From Candidatus Formimonas warabiya (GTDB taxonomy: Bacteria; Bacillota; Dehalobacteriia; Dehalobacteriales; Dehalobacteriaceae), in contig NZ_CP017634.1 in assembly GCF_002777255.1 (NCBI RefSeq), positions 1,686,903-1,750,902 of the forward strand: DNA of 64,000 bases. Reading direction: 5' to 3'. Positions 27,449 through 35,747 of the stretch are shown here, one piece after another. The notes beneath the pieces are model-generated. The model was not told the DNA's origin, made no database searches, and saw only the letters and a program-made list of their open reading frames with translations. The position numbers were made by a program, and so were the translations under genes. Numbering within the stretch: position 1 is the stretch's first letter; the number at the start of each line of letters is the position of its first letter.

Positions 27449-28494
27449 TTTTTCACCTCATCCTCCATATCAATCGGACATCCGCTCATCTCCTTCACAA
27501 CTTGTACAATAGCCTGAAGATTGGCATTTCGCACGGTGAGAGGGACGGCACATTCCGGTCCGATAATTTGAATTCTTGTGATGACTAATTTTTTGACTTG
27601 ATCTTTAACTCTTTCCGGGGTCCCTTTCATTAACAGCTCTACGTTGTTAAGGTTCCCCGCCAGGGATATCTGCCCGTGCACCGCCTCCATGGCTGCCCCG
27701 GCATTCACCTTTGAGTCGAAATGGAAACACTTAAAGCCGGCCTGAGCAATATAGGGCATCCGGTCCAAAGTATTTCCGCAGATATGCAGGATCGTTGGCC
27801 CATTGATCTTGCGATTGATCTCCTGATGCACCGGAAAGAGGAATTCCTTATATGTAGCAGGTCCAACCAAATCACCGGTGGCATGGTCGGCAATGGTAAC
27901 AGCATCTGCTCCCTCCTCAAATTGGGCGTTGGCAAAAAGAACGGTGATTTTTTGTAATTCCCGCAGAAAGTCTCTCACCTTTTCCGGCTCTAAGATGGTA
28001 TCCATCAAAAAATTTTGGGTCCCATAGGTGTGATAGGCTAAGGTCCAAGGCCCCATGGTTTTGCCAATGATGGCAACTTCGTTTTTGTAGCGCTTTTTTA
28101 ACAGTTTTACCGCCTTTAACACCGTTTTTATGGGGAGCCTGTCCAAAAAGTCAGGGGGAACCCGAACTTCTTCCGGTTGGCGCCAAATTGGGCCATAATT
28201 ATCCGGCATAGAAGTCTCGGTACCCCAGTTCATCGTCCCTCCCAAAGCAGCGGTTTCCTGCTGCACGCTGAAATAAGGGCTGACTGTATCAAATTCAAGC
28301 AATTCGTGGCCTGCTGCGGCTAAAGCGGCCATTTTATCCGCATCCTGATGTACCCATGGGAAAAAAGCGCCTGTACTTTCCATGGACTCGACTGTTGCCA
28401 CCGAGGTCGGATTGCCCACACAGGGACGATCAACTTCTTGCCGATTTAAGGCTGCCAGGAACCTGTCTCTACTGTTCATATAAGATAAATTCAT
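27445..28494 (-). CDS. MtaA/MtbA-type UroD-fold cobalamin methyltransferase (zinc motif intact)
   Basis: The ATG at 28494 is chosen because AGAAGGTG lies seven bases upstream (a GTG three codons earlier is too close). The 349 residues contain ILHICGN (His237, Cys239) and GPECAVP (Cys315), the His-x-Cys...Cys zinc triad with the same 76-residue gap as methanogen MtaA. MtaA/MtbA methylate coenzyme M from a methyl-corrinoid protein. Most Firmicutes are not known to use coenzyme M, so the thiol acceptor or donor here is open. It overlaps glycerate kinase and has a close paralogue at 30885. Confidence 0.85.
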   Translation of the reverse strand: MNLSYMNSRDRFLAALNRQEVDRPCVGNPTSVATVESMESTGAFFPWVHQDADKMAALAAAGHELLEFDTVSPYFSVQQETAALGGTMNWGTETSMPDNYGPIWRQPEEVRVPPDFLDRLPIKTVLKAVKLLKKRYKNEVAIIGKTMGPWTLAYHTYGTQNFLMDTILEPEKVRDFLRELQKITVLFANAQFEEGADAVTIADHATGDLVGPATYKEFLFPVHQEINRKINGPTILHICGNTLDRMPYIAQAGFKCFHFDSKVNAGAAMEAVHGQISLAGNLNNVELLMKGTPERVKDQVKKLVITRIQIIGPECAVPLTVRNANLQAIVQVVKEMSGCPIDMEDEVKK

Positions 28495-28583
28495 TTTTTT
28501 CACCTTCTAAGTTGATATTTTTTGCCAAATTACCTTGGACTGTGTTAAACAGATGGTAATGAACAAGACGCATCAAAATAAAT

Positions 28584-29564
28584 TCAGTTATTGACAACAT
28601 TAACCGGATTTCCGCTCAGGAATTGCTTTAAATTATCGGCGGCAATATTTATCATCCGTCGTCTCGACTCCACCGGAGCCCAGGCAATGTGGGGTGTAAT
28701 GATGCAATTCTTTGCTCTTAATAAGGGATTGTCCCCTTTGATTGGTTCAGAAGATACCACATCCAGTGCAGCCCCTGCCACTTTCCCGCTGTTCAGCGCC
28801 TCAGACAGTTCTTCTTCCACCACCAGCTGTCCCCTGGATGCGTTGATGATCATCACCCCATTTTTCATTTTAGCGATCGTGTTCTTGTTGATGATGCCTT
28901 TCGTACTTTCGAGCAAAGGGCAGTGCAGGCTAATTACATCTGAATTTGCCAGTAAATCTTCCAGCCCTACATATCTAAAATGCGCGTTTTCCAGTTCCTT
29001 TATCTGGAAACTGTCAACAGCCAGCACATTCATGCCTAAGGCCTGTGCTATTTTTGCCGTGGCTTGACCAATCTTTCCCATCCCAATAATCCCTATTGTC
29101 TTGCCGGCAAGCTCAATCAAAGGATACGTCCAGAAACACCAATCCGGGCTTTTTGCCCAATCACCTCTTTTGACGGCTTGATCATGGGCACTCACGTGAT
29201 TGCACATTTCAAGAAGCAAGGCAATTGTCATCTGTGCTACGGAATCGGTCCCATAGGTCGGTATGTTCGTAACCACAATGCCTCTCTTTCCGGCAGCTTC
29301 AACATCAACAATATTGTAGCCTGTAGCTAAAACACCGATATATTTTAAATGTGGCATTGCAGAGAACGCTTCTGCCGGAATAGGTGTCTTGTTGGTAAAG
29401 ACGATCTCCGCATCTCCGACTCTTCTTACTATTTCATCGAGCCCACTGATATCAAATGCTGTTCGGTCATATACCGTAAGATCGCACAATGCGCTGAGGG
29501 CATCCCAGCCCAAATCTCCTGGATTCAATGTATAGCCGTCAAGTATCACTCCTAACATCATCAT
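28584..29564 (-). CDS. D-isomer 2-hydroxyacid dehydrogenase (glycerate dehydrogenase / hydroxypyruvate reductase-like)
   Basis: The 326-residue NAD(P)-dependent enzyme has the Rossmann loop GIIGMGKIGQATAK, catalytic Arg in NASRGQLV, Glu in VVSSEPI and His in ITPHIAWAP. The WAPVESRRRM end is typical of glycerate dehydrogenase/hydroxypyruvate reductase. Three consecutive ATG codons follow AGGAAGGAG, and spacing favours the second or third. It is first in a unit with an MtaA-type protein, glycerate kinase and binding protein 2, downstream of control element 4. The likely reaction is hydroxypyruvate (or another 2-oxoacid) to D-glycerate. Confidence 0.88.
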   Translation of the reverse strand: MMMLGVILDGYTLNPGDLGWDALSALCDLTVYDRTAFDISGLDEIVRRVGDAEIVFTNKTPIPAEAFSAMPHLKYIGVLATGYNIVDVEAAGKRGIVVTNIPTYGTDSVAQMTIALLLEMCNHVSAHDQAVKRGDWAKSPDWCFWTYPLIELAGKTIGIIGMGKIGQATAKIAQALGMNVLAVDSFQIKELENAHFRYVGLEDLLANSDVISLHCPLLESTKGIINKNTIAKMKNGVMIINASRGQLVVEEELSEALNSGKVAGAALDVVSSEPIKGDNPLLRAKNCIITPHIAWAPVESRRRMINIAADNLKQFLSGNPVNVVNN

Positions 29565-29633
29565 CCACTCCTTCCTATTGTGTTTGTATTTATTCTATAA
29601 TAATTAATTCACTACACCCAGGTCTTACACCTA

Positions 29634-29699
29634 TGTATAAATTTCTATATATCCGGCTAGAAACAACAAAACCATGTGCAAGATGCACATGGTTTTGTT
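29634..29699 (-). promoter_or_regulatory. Composite control element 4
   Basis: A perfect inverted repeat with 16-bp arms and a 3-bp centre (29665-29699) has the core AAAACCATGTGCA/AGA/TGCACATGGTTTT. The -10 TATACA lies at 29634-29639 on the minus strand, about 45 bp from the centre. It starts two bases after the stop codon of the CdaR-family gene and may double as its terminator, since a T-rich tract follows the stem on the minus strand. It precedes the dehydrogenase. Confidence 0.8.
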
Positions 29700-29701
29700 T
29701 G

Positions 29702-30859
29702 TCACTTAATTCCCGGATAATTTAACCGGACATATACAGCAGCAAGTTTTGTAATAAAAGCATGCTGAAAAGAGCTTGTCGGATCAAGGCCGGTAATACT
29801 TTTGTACTTCTCAATTTTACCCGTCACAGTATTGCGATGTAAGAATGTCTTCAGGGCTGTGCGCCCTAAATTCAGTCCTTCATCAACGAATTGTTCGGCA
29901 ACGTGGAGCAGTTCCATATCTACGGTACCGTCTTTACGCTTCAATTTATTAAGTGTCGGCTTTACCAAACGATCCACAATAACCGGTGGTAAATTAGCCG
30001 CTGAATACTCAATCAACAAATCATCCCAGGTATTGAGGCCTGTTTTGGGCAAAAAAGTCTTACCTAAGGACAAAATGGTCTGAGCCTCTTCATAGGACTT
30101 GACTAAATCGGACAAATTTCTATAAATGTTCCCGTACGCGATGCGCAGAGCAAAAATATTACTGGATTCCAAATCTTCATAGATGGATTGGCAGATCCGG
30201 TCGGTAGCCAAATAAATCCGCTCGATGTCTTCTACATTGAGAAATGCTTTGATCACTACAATCTGATTATCTCCAAATCGGGCCACAATATCTTGACTGG
30301 TTAAATACCGGTTTTCCTTAATTGTCTCGATGACATTGGACTTAATTGTCTCAGCGGAAGCTTCATAGCCAAGATCCAGATTAATATTGAAATACCGGTT
30401 GGCTTTATTTTCAAACTCAATTAAGATGACGATACGAGGCTGCCCCACATTGAGCCCTGCTCTTTTCAGATGACCAATCAATTTAATCTCTTCCTGATAA
30501 GGGCTGCCTCTGTAAAATAATTCTTTCACAATTCTTTCCTCTTGTCCCACTGCCCTCAGGTCATGAAGTCCCGCAACATATACTTCCATAAAGGCTTCAT
30601 AGGACGACTTAATCACCCCGAAAAGCATAGCGCTGTAATTACTATTGTCTCCAATGACAATCTTCCATCCTCTCGTAGTAGGCCCTACATCCAGAGAATA
30701 GACCATCCCTTCCGGAGTTATATGTATGGTCGTCTCATTGATCCGTTCCGGCTTTGTACTGGCAATGATTACATCCGCCTCATTTAATATGTGGATCGTG
30801 AAAGGAACTGTTCCTGCCATATTTTCCAGCAGCTTCTGCAAAAACTCCTGCTCCAACAT
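29702..30859 (-). CDS. cdaR: CdaR/PucR-family transcription regulator
   Basis: The 385-residue protein has an N-terminal sugar-diacid-recognition-like domain (NMAGTVPFTIHILNEADVII) and a C-terminal PucR/CdaR helix-turn-helix (ALKTFLHRNTVTGKIEKYKS). In Escherichia coli, CdaR activates genes for glucarate, galactarate and glycerate use, including garK; here garK lies in the same island. It is the only regulator encoded among five copies of the composite control element, so I infer that it binds the inverted repeat and activates the regulon, including its own unit. ATG 30859 follows GGGAGGG. Confidence 0.85.
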   Translation of the reverse strand: MLEQEFLQKLLENMAGTVPFTIHILNEADVIIASTKPERINETTIHITPEGMVYSLDVGPTTRGWKIVIGDNSNYSAMLFGVIKSSYEAFMEVYVAGLHDLRAVGQEERIVKELFYRGSPYQEEIKLIGHLKRAGLNVGQPRIVILIEFENKANRYFNINLDLGYEASAETIKSNVIETIKENRYLTSQDIVARFGDNQIVVIKAFLNVEDIERIYLATDRICQSIYEDLESSNIFALRIAYGNIYRNLSDLVKSYEEAQTILSLGKTFLPKTGLNTWDDLLIEYSAANLPPVIVDRLVKPTLNKLKRKDGTVDMELLHVAEQFVDEGLNLGRTALKTFLHRNTVTGKIEKYKSITGLDPTSSFQHAFITKLAAVYVRLNYPGIK

Positions 30860-30884
30860 TTTCTATCCCTCCCATTGACATAAC

Positions 30885-31910
30885 TCATACCTTGGATCTG
30901 AAAGCTTGTGCAGTTTTTACTATTTCCACTAAATTACGGTTAGGAACCCTGGTAGGCAGTGCACACTCAGGTGCAATCAACCTAATCCCTTCTTGAATAA
31001 TGCCGGCAACTTCCATCTTGACATCTTTCGCCTGGCCATAGAGAAGCGTACTTGGGTTATTAATATTTCCGGTAATTTGCATTTTGTCTTTTACAAGCCG
31101 GAAGGCCTCCGGGATGGAGTTACGGGAATCCATTTGGAATGCTTTAAACCCGGTTTGGGCAAAAAGTTCCAACCTGTCCAAAACGTTACCGCAAACATGC
31201 AGAATAATGGGCACACCTCCTAATAAAGCGGCGCCCTCCTGGTGAATGGGAAGTAAAAATTCCTCATAGACTTTCGGACTAACCAGGTCAGACGTGACAT
31301 GGTCCGCCCAAGTAAGAATATCGGCTCCTTCTTCAAGTTGTGCCTGGGCAAACAGCAGCGAGACCTCTTTCAGTGAATTAAGCAAGGCCTTTACTCTTTT
31401 CGGATCCAAAATTACATCTGTCAACAAATTGGCCACGCCGTAGAGATGATAGGCCAGCGTCCAGGGTCCAATCACTTTTCCGATCACCGCTACTTTTTCC
31501 CCATGCGTCTTTTTGAGCATTTTGATTGATTTCAGCAATGATTTAACAGGTTTGCGCTCCAAAAAATTGGCAGGTATCCGAAAATCCTCGGGATCTTTTA
31601 AAGGATATTCCAGAACGGTAGGCAAATCATCTACATTTCCCCAGTCCATTTTACAGCCTAGAGCAGCTGCTTCTAAATGCACGGAAAAATAGGGGGTAAC
31701 TGTGTCAAATCCCAAAATGCTATATCCGGCTGCCGCTAGGGCTGCAGTCCTATCTGAATCAAAATGGGCTTGCGGAAAGTAACTTCCCGATCTTTGCATG
31801 CTCTCAAAGGTTGCATTCGAGGTAGGATTGATAACAGCCGGTCTATCTAACTCAAGACCGTTAAGTGCTGCAAATACCCTTTCTTTGGGTGTCATTTTGC
31901 TCTTCATCAT
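30885..31910 (-). CDS. MtaA/MtbA-type UroD-fold cobalamin methyltransferase (second copy)
   Basis: The ATG at 31910 follows a GGGGGG stretch by nine bases. The 341 residues contain ILHVCGN (His238, Cys240) and APECALP (Cys316), so the zinc triad is intact with the same spacing as the paralogue at 27445. The two share most of their N-terminal block (AALAAAG, FDTVTPYFSV-like). It is co-transcribed with the regulator gene, 25 bp upstream of it. As for the paralogue, the thiol partner is unknown. Confidence 0.85.
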   Translation of the reverse strand: MMKSKMTPKERVFAALNGLELDRPAVINPTSNATFESMQRSGSYFPQAHFDSDRTAALAAAGYSILGFDTVTPYFSVHLEAAALGCKMDWGNVDDLPTVLEYPLKDPEDFRIPANFLERKPVKSLLKSIKMLKKTHGEKVAVIGKVIGPWTLAYHLYGVANLLTDVILDPKRVKALLNSLKEVSLLFAQAQLEEGADILTWADHVTSDLVSPKVYEEFLLPIHQEGAALLGGVPIILHVCGNVLDRLELFAQTGFKAFQMDSRNSIPEAFRLVKDKMQITGNINNPSTLLYGQAKDVKMEVAGIIQEGIRLIAPECALPTRVPNRNLVEIVKTAQAFRSKV

Positions 31911-32427
31911 ACTGGAATACCCCCCAGCATCCATTCAGACCCTCAAAATTAGCTAATCTGACCATCAACAATAGTTTAACCTGACTAACTTGGCGTAAGT
32001 CTCCCGCATCATTGGGGACATTCCTTGAAGAGGTGTGTCCCCTGACCGCTAACGGCGGGAGTCCAACGCCAACTAAGTCATGCATTTGCAGTTCTAAAAT
32101 TCAGATGGAGTAAAAGAATCTCCATCTGAATTAAGAACTTGCTTCAATTCGATTATTTTGTCTGGGTTCGGTTTAACAATCTTCCTACTAATTAAATCAA
32201 AATGAGGATACCATACCAGAGAAATGTTTTCAAGTTTTCAGGGTTTCAGTAATTAGGTCTACTTGTTTTGGTCTTGGATGATTCCATCCACTGACGACAG
32301 TTTCAGGGAGATCTACAATTCTCAGGAATAGCCCTATTGACCGTTTACCATTTTACTTCTGGGTAAAATGACGATACAATGAAATAATTTCATGGAAAGA
32401 TTTCGGTTTAATTACAGCTTCTACCTA
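31911..32427. other. Long non-coding stretch with an inverted repeat and a possible gene relic
   Basis: No intact gene. The sequence 32098-32132 is a perfect 13-bp inverted repeat (AATTCAGATGGAG, 9-base loop), perhaps a terminator or a small insertion relic. On the minus strand 32230-32350 can be read as about 35 codons of protein-like sequence ending in TGA (RIVDLPETVVSGWNHPRPKQ), without a start, which may be an eroded gene. A GTGTCCCCTGACC near 32035 recalls the dispersed GTCCCCTGAC repeats. Confidence 0.35.
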
Positions 32428-32490
32428 TGTACAAAATACTATTTGTAGGAGAACTAACGTCAAAACCATGTGCAAAATGCACATGGTTTA
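32428..32490 (-). promoter_or_regulatory. Composite control element 5
   Basis: A perfect inverted repeat with 12-bp arms (32463-32489) has the core AAACCATGTGCA/AAA/TGCACATGGTTT. The -10 reads TGTACA at 32428-32433 on the minus strand, again about 45 bp from the centre. The next gene, the MtaA-type protein at 30885, begins about 520 bp downstream, so the leader is long or an intervening gene has been lost. Confidence 0.72.
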
Positions 32491-32583
32491 TGGGATGCCT
32501 CCAGCATAAGTGGGGGCCAAATGGTGAAAGCTCATGACGGGAGTTAATAGCGCCAGCCGTTAACCGAATGATTCCACTTCAAC

Positions 32584-32742
32584 TTAAATGCCAACTCGTC
32601 GCAAAACTCTCTTAAGGCTACGCGTCAAACTTGTTTTCAGCAATGATGTATCAATAGTCAATAGCTGACGATCTTTCATAACGATTTTTCCGTCAACCAT
32701 CGTCAGAATATTAGTTCCGGTATCTATGTAAGAAGTGTGTCC
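32584..32742 (-). pseudogene. C-terminal remnant of an amidohydrolase/deaminase
   Basis: An open minus-strand frame of about 50 codons ends at TAA 32584 and contains TNILTMVDGKIVMKDRQLLT. This is the typical last strand of the metal-dependent amidohydrolases (MtaD, SsnA, TrzN and guanine-deaminase relatives: VxxVxVDGKxVMxDRxLLT). No start or catalytic region is present; the fragment abuts the stop of the nucleobase permease. It is most simply a deletion relic of a deaminase gene that once followed the permease. Confidence 0.6.
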
Positions 32743-32750
32743 TCTGACCT

Positions 32751-34118
32751 CTACTCAGCAATCTGACCAACATCCTCTTCCACTAATTTATTCTTCAAGT
32801 TGAATATATCTTTATAATTAAACAACAGGTTTACCAGAACACCAACCACTGTTGCACATACAATACCGTTACTGCCAAATAAAACTTTAATCAATTCAGG
32901 TGATTTATCAAAAAGACCAGGTACAATGCCAACTCCCATCCCTACTCCAATTGTAAGTGTTACGGTCAGCAAATTACCATTATTCTGATGCAGGTCCGCT
33001 TTTTGAAGCATTCTGATCCCGGCAGCACCAACCATTGCAAACATCACGATCATGGCGCCACCTAAAACATCGGTAGGAATCGTTAATGCAAGTGCGGCAA
33101 ATTTGGGTAAAACACCAAGCAATAAAAGAAAAATACCTGCAACTCCAACTACAAAACGGCTTTTTACTCCAGTAAGCGAGACCAATCCTACATTTTCCGA
33201 ATAGGTTGTATAGGGATAGGAATTAAGTATTCCGCCTAATAATGTGGAGACACCTTCAGCTCTTAACCCTTTGACAATATCACTTTCTTTAATATCCCTG
33301 TCACATATTTCCCCTATTGCAAAAAAGACACCTGTCGATTCAACCATATTTACCAAGCAAACGATGATCATCATGATACAGGGATAGAGAAAGAATTTTG
33401 GTGTGTCTAGCGCAAATGGTTTGATCATACTGACCCAGCTTGCGTTGCTAACTGAAGAAAAATTTATCATTCCAAGTGCAGCGGCGATGACTGTCCCGGA
33501 TACAAGACCGATTAATACGGATATTGCTTGAAAAAAGCCTTTAAAGTATCTATTGGCGATCAAGATTACCATGATGACAAAACCGGCCATCAGATAATGG
33601 ATGGAGGTACCCCAGTCTTTTGCCTCATATCCGCCCGCTGCATAATTGATGGCAATAGGTATTAAGGAGAATCCTATAACTGCAACAATTGAACCAGTGA
33701 CAACCGGAGGAAACAGCCTTAACATTTTTCCAAAGACCGGTGCAAATAAAAAGATAAAGATTCCTGCTACAATAATCGACCCGTAAATAGCGCCCAATCC
33801 ATAAGCGTTACCGATACTGATTAATGGGGCGATCACGGTAAATGAACACCCTAAAAGTACGGGAAGCTTTAATCCCAATAAACTGCTTACACCAAAACAC
33901 TGTAATATGGTTGCTATTCCGCAGGTAAACAAATCAGCGGCAATCAGCAATGCTATTTGCTCTTGCGTCAGGCCTATCCCGCCTCCAATTATTAAAGGAA
34001 TTGCCACAGCCGACGAATACATCGCCAAGACATGCTGAAGACCTAAAAGGCTCATTTGATGATAAGGCAATATTTTTTCCACATCGTCTTTATGAATGCT
34101 CCCATTTTTACTATCCAT
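32751..34118 (-). CDS. NCS2 nucleobase permease (xanthine/uric acid/uracil type)
   Basis: The 455-residue membrane protein has about 14 transmembrane segments. The family His in LQHVLAMY, the TM8 Glu in NMVESTGVFFAIG and the NAT signature ENVGLVSLTG in the TM10 region are all present, so the fold and transport residues look intact and nearest the purine (xanthine/urate) branch. It follows the MtmB homologue on the same strand, with a 200-bp gap. Its neighbours suggest it brings in the methylated substrate, for example a methylated purine or pyrimidine. ATG 34118 follows GGAGGGAG. Confidence 0.9.
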   Translation of the reverse strand: MDSKNGSIHKDDVEKILPYHQMSLLGLQHVLAMYSSAVAIPLIIGGGIGLTQEQIALLIAADLFTCGIATILQCFGVSSLLGLKLPVLLGCSFTVIAPLISIGNAYGLGAIYGSIIVAGIFIFLFAPVFGKMLRLFPPVVTGSIVAVIGFSLIPIAINYAAGGYEAKDWGTSIHYLMAGFVIMVILIANRYFKGFFQAISVLIGLVSGTVIAAALGMINFSSVSNASWVSMIKPFALDTPKFFLYPCIMMIIVCLVNMVESTGVFFAIGEICDRDIKESDIVKGLRAEGVSTLLGGILNSYPYTTYSENVGLVSLTGVKSRFVVGVAGIFLLLLGVLPKFAALALTIPTDVLGGAMIVMFAMVGAAGIRMLQKADLHQNNGNLLTVTLTIGVGMGVGIVPGLFDKSPELIKVLFGSNGIVCATVVGVLVNLLFNYKDIFNLKNKLVEEDVGQIAE

Positions 34119-34319
34119 TTTTCTCCCTCCTAAATCATAAAATTAACCAGAGCCGGCAAATACAATAGCATATTAGGCCATAAATAAATTTGCCAGAACA
34201 GGAACAGCGGTACCTCCTTTCAATATGAATCTCCCCGGGGATGTCTCTCTTTCCGAAGAAATAAAATTTTTCACCCTTGATAAAATAACTTGTCCTCAGT
34301 AAAATATTGTCCTTTTCAA

Positions 34320-35693
34320 TTAAAATCGTTTTAATCCCATCGTCTCCAGTTCTGCCCAAATCTGTTGATGAAGATCCAAGTACTCCTGTTTTGGCAATAA
34401 CGTGTCCAGGTCATAAAGCTCGTGAAATGTTTTTCCTTTAGGGGGATTCTTTGCCAGAAACCGTTCTTCATATTTATTAACCAGCGTCTTAACAATGTCA
34501 TTTGCTTTTGCCCGCTCGATCTTCGTTGCTGCATAGGCAACCTCTCCCATAAAACGGGACTCCATGGGGGTGCAATAATTGGGGGTAACACCTTGGTTCG
34601 GCGCAACTCCAAAACAGTTATTGCCCATAACCGTTGTCCCGATTGTAGCAGCCGCTATTTCGTACAAACACATATCTGTGCATGGCCCGGCGGTTGTTAT
34701 ATAGGAAGCCCAGGCACCCGGGATATGGGTGTGTTTATTCATGGCAGCAGAAGCCAGATTCGTTCCCCAAAGTGCCTGCCGGCTGGTTTGGTTGGGATAC
34801 AAAGTTTCCATCACACAGCTCCCGCCAATTACAGTATTATAAATCATGGTGCTTGCGAGTTGCTCTGCAATACTGCTGATAACCGCCCCTTCAATCGGTC
34901 CTGCCGACCCTCCCACATACCCATTCCCTGTCATACTCACATAGGCGCCGTACTGGTTATAATGTGCAACACGATTCAGGCTTTCGTAGTTTGTTTTAAG
35001 TGTGGGCTGGAAGTAGACATTAAAATGATCACTTTTACGATATCCAATATCCTCTCGATCGGTAGCAACATCTGCAATTGCACTGACACCATCTTTCCCC
35101 TTAATAGGCATTCCCGGTCTCCCTGCATCAAGGCAAGCTTTTCGATACAAAGAAATGTTATCTAAACAGGCCTGTATTTCAAAGGGCGTTCCCGCCTTCA
35201 CCATCATACCCCTAAATTTATAGGGGGGAAGCGGCTCAATAGAGTCAATCATGGGATCCATGGCATAAGCTAAGTAGATTTTATAGCGGATATCGTCAGA
35301 AACCGGGTTTCCGCATCCGCCGATAATGATGGGAAGAACCCTATCTTCGATCGTACGATGTCCTAATTTCACCTGATCCTTACCGCTGCCCAGAAGCACT
35401 GCCGAGGGAGCACGTCTCAATGTATCAAATAGCTCGTCCCTGCCAATTTCAATGACCTTCCCGGAATCTGTATTTAAAACTCCCACCTCAAGTAAAAGTT
35501 CAACAGCGGCCAAAAAACTATTGTCAATCAATTCTTCGTCCGTTGGGACAAGGTTTTCGGCATCAAATTTTATGTTGTATTTCTGACATAATCTTTTTAC
35601 TGTGCGGAATACTTTTAAATCAAACTCTTTTTCGGTAATGGGGATGCCGCTCTCACCTCGGCTAATAACCTCCCAGAATTTTGCAGTTGCCAT
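34320..35693 (-). CDS. MtmB-family (monomethylamine methyltransferase-like) protein with Lys at the pyrrolysine position
   Basis: The 457 residues match archaeal MtmB over the full length (about 458): an LVPTDEELI segment, GRPGM at 191-195, AGPCTDMCLYEIAA, then ESRFMGEVAYAATKIE and GKTFHELYDLDTL near the end. In Methanosarcina MtmB the segment is GRPGMGV-pyrrolysine-G, with residue 202 encoded by UAG; here it is GRPGMPIKG with Lys198 (codon AAG at 35100-35102). It is therefore a non-pyrrolysine member made without suppression. It lies 54 bp after a corrinoid gene and before a nucleobase permease. I infer a substrate:corrinoid methyltransferase for another N-methyl compound. Confidence 0.85.
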   Translation of the reverse strand: MATAKFWEVISRGESGIPITEKEFDLKVFRTVKRLCQKYNIKFDAENLVPTDEELIDNSFLAAVELLLEVGVLNTDSGKVIEIGRDELFDTLRRAPSAVLLGSGKDQVKLGHRTIEDRVLPIIIGGCGNPVSDDIRYKIYLAYAMDPMIDSIEPLPPYKFRGMMVKAGTPFEIQACLDNISLYRKACLDAGRPGMPIKGKDGVSAIADVATDREDIGYRKSDHFNVYFQPTLKTNYESLNRVAHYNQYGAYVSMTGNGYVGGSAGPIEGAVISSIAEQLASTMIYNTVIGGSCVMETLYPNQTSRQALWGTNLASAAMNKHTHIPGAWASYITTAGPCTDMCLYEIAAATIGTTVMGNNCFGVAPNQGVTPNYCTPMESRFMGEVAYAATKIERAKANDIVKTLVNKYEERFLAKNPPKGKTFHELYDLDTLLPKQEYLDLHQQIWAELETMGLKRF

Positions 35694-35747
35694 TTTATAC
35701 TTCCTCCCATCCTCCTTAAACTTTAGATAAAGCTAAGTTGTTATCTT

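Noticed and set aside
29665..29699. Inverted repeats of the composite element as simple Rho-independent terminators
   Set aside because: They do sit after genes and copy 4 has a T-rich flank, but the stems are not GC-rich, T runs are poor in copies 2 and 5, and the fixed 45-bp distance to a -10-like box is better explained by a regulator site. A double function for copy 4 is not excluded.
32098..32132. Perfect 13-bp inverted repeat as the end of a mobile element
   Set aside because: Only one copy was seen and no transposase or target duplication; it could equally be a weak terminator.
34320..35693. In-frame UAG pyrrolysine codon in the MtmB homologue
   Set aside because: The frame has no internal stop; the equivalent position is AAG (Lys).
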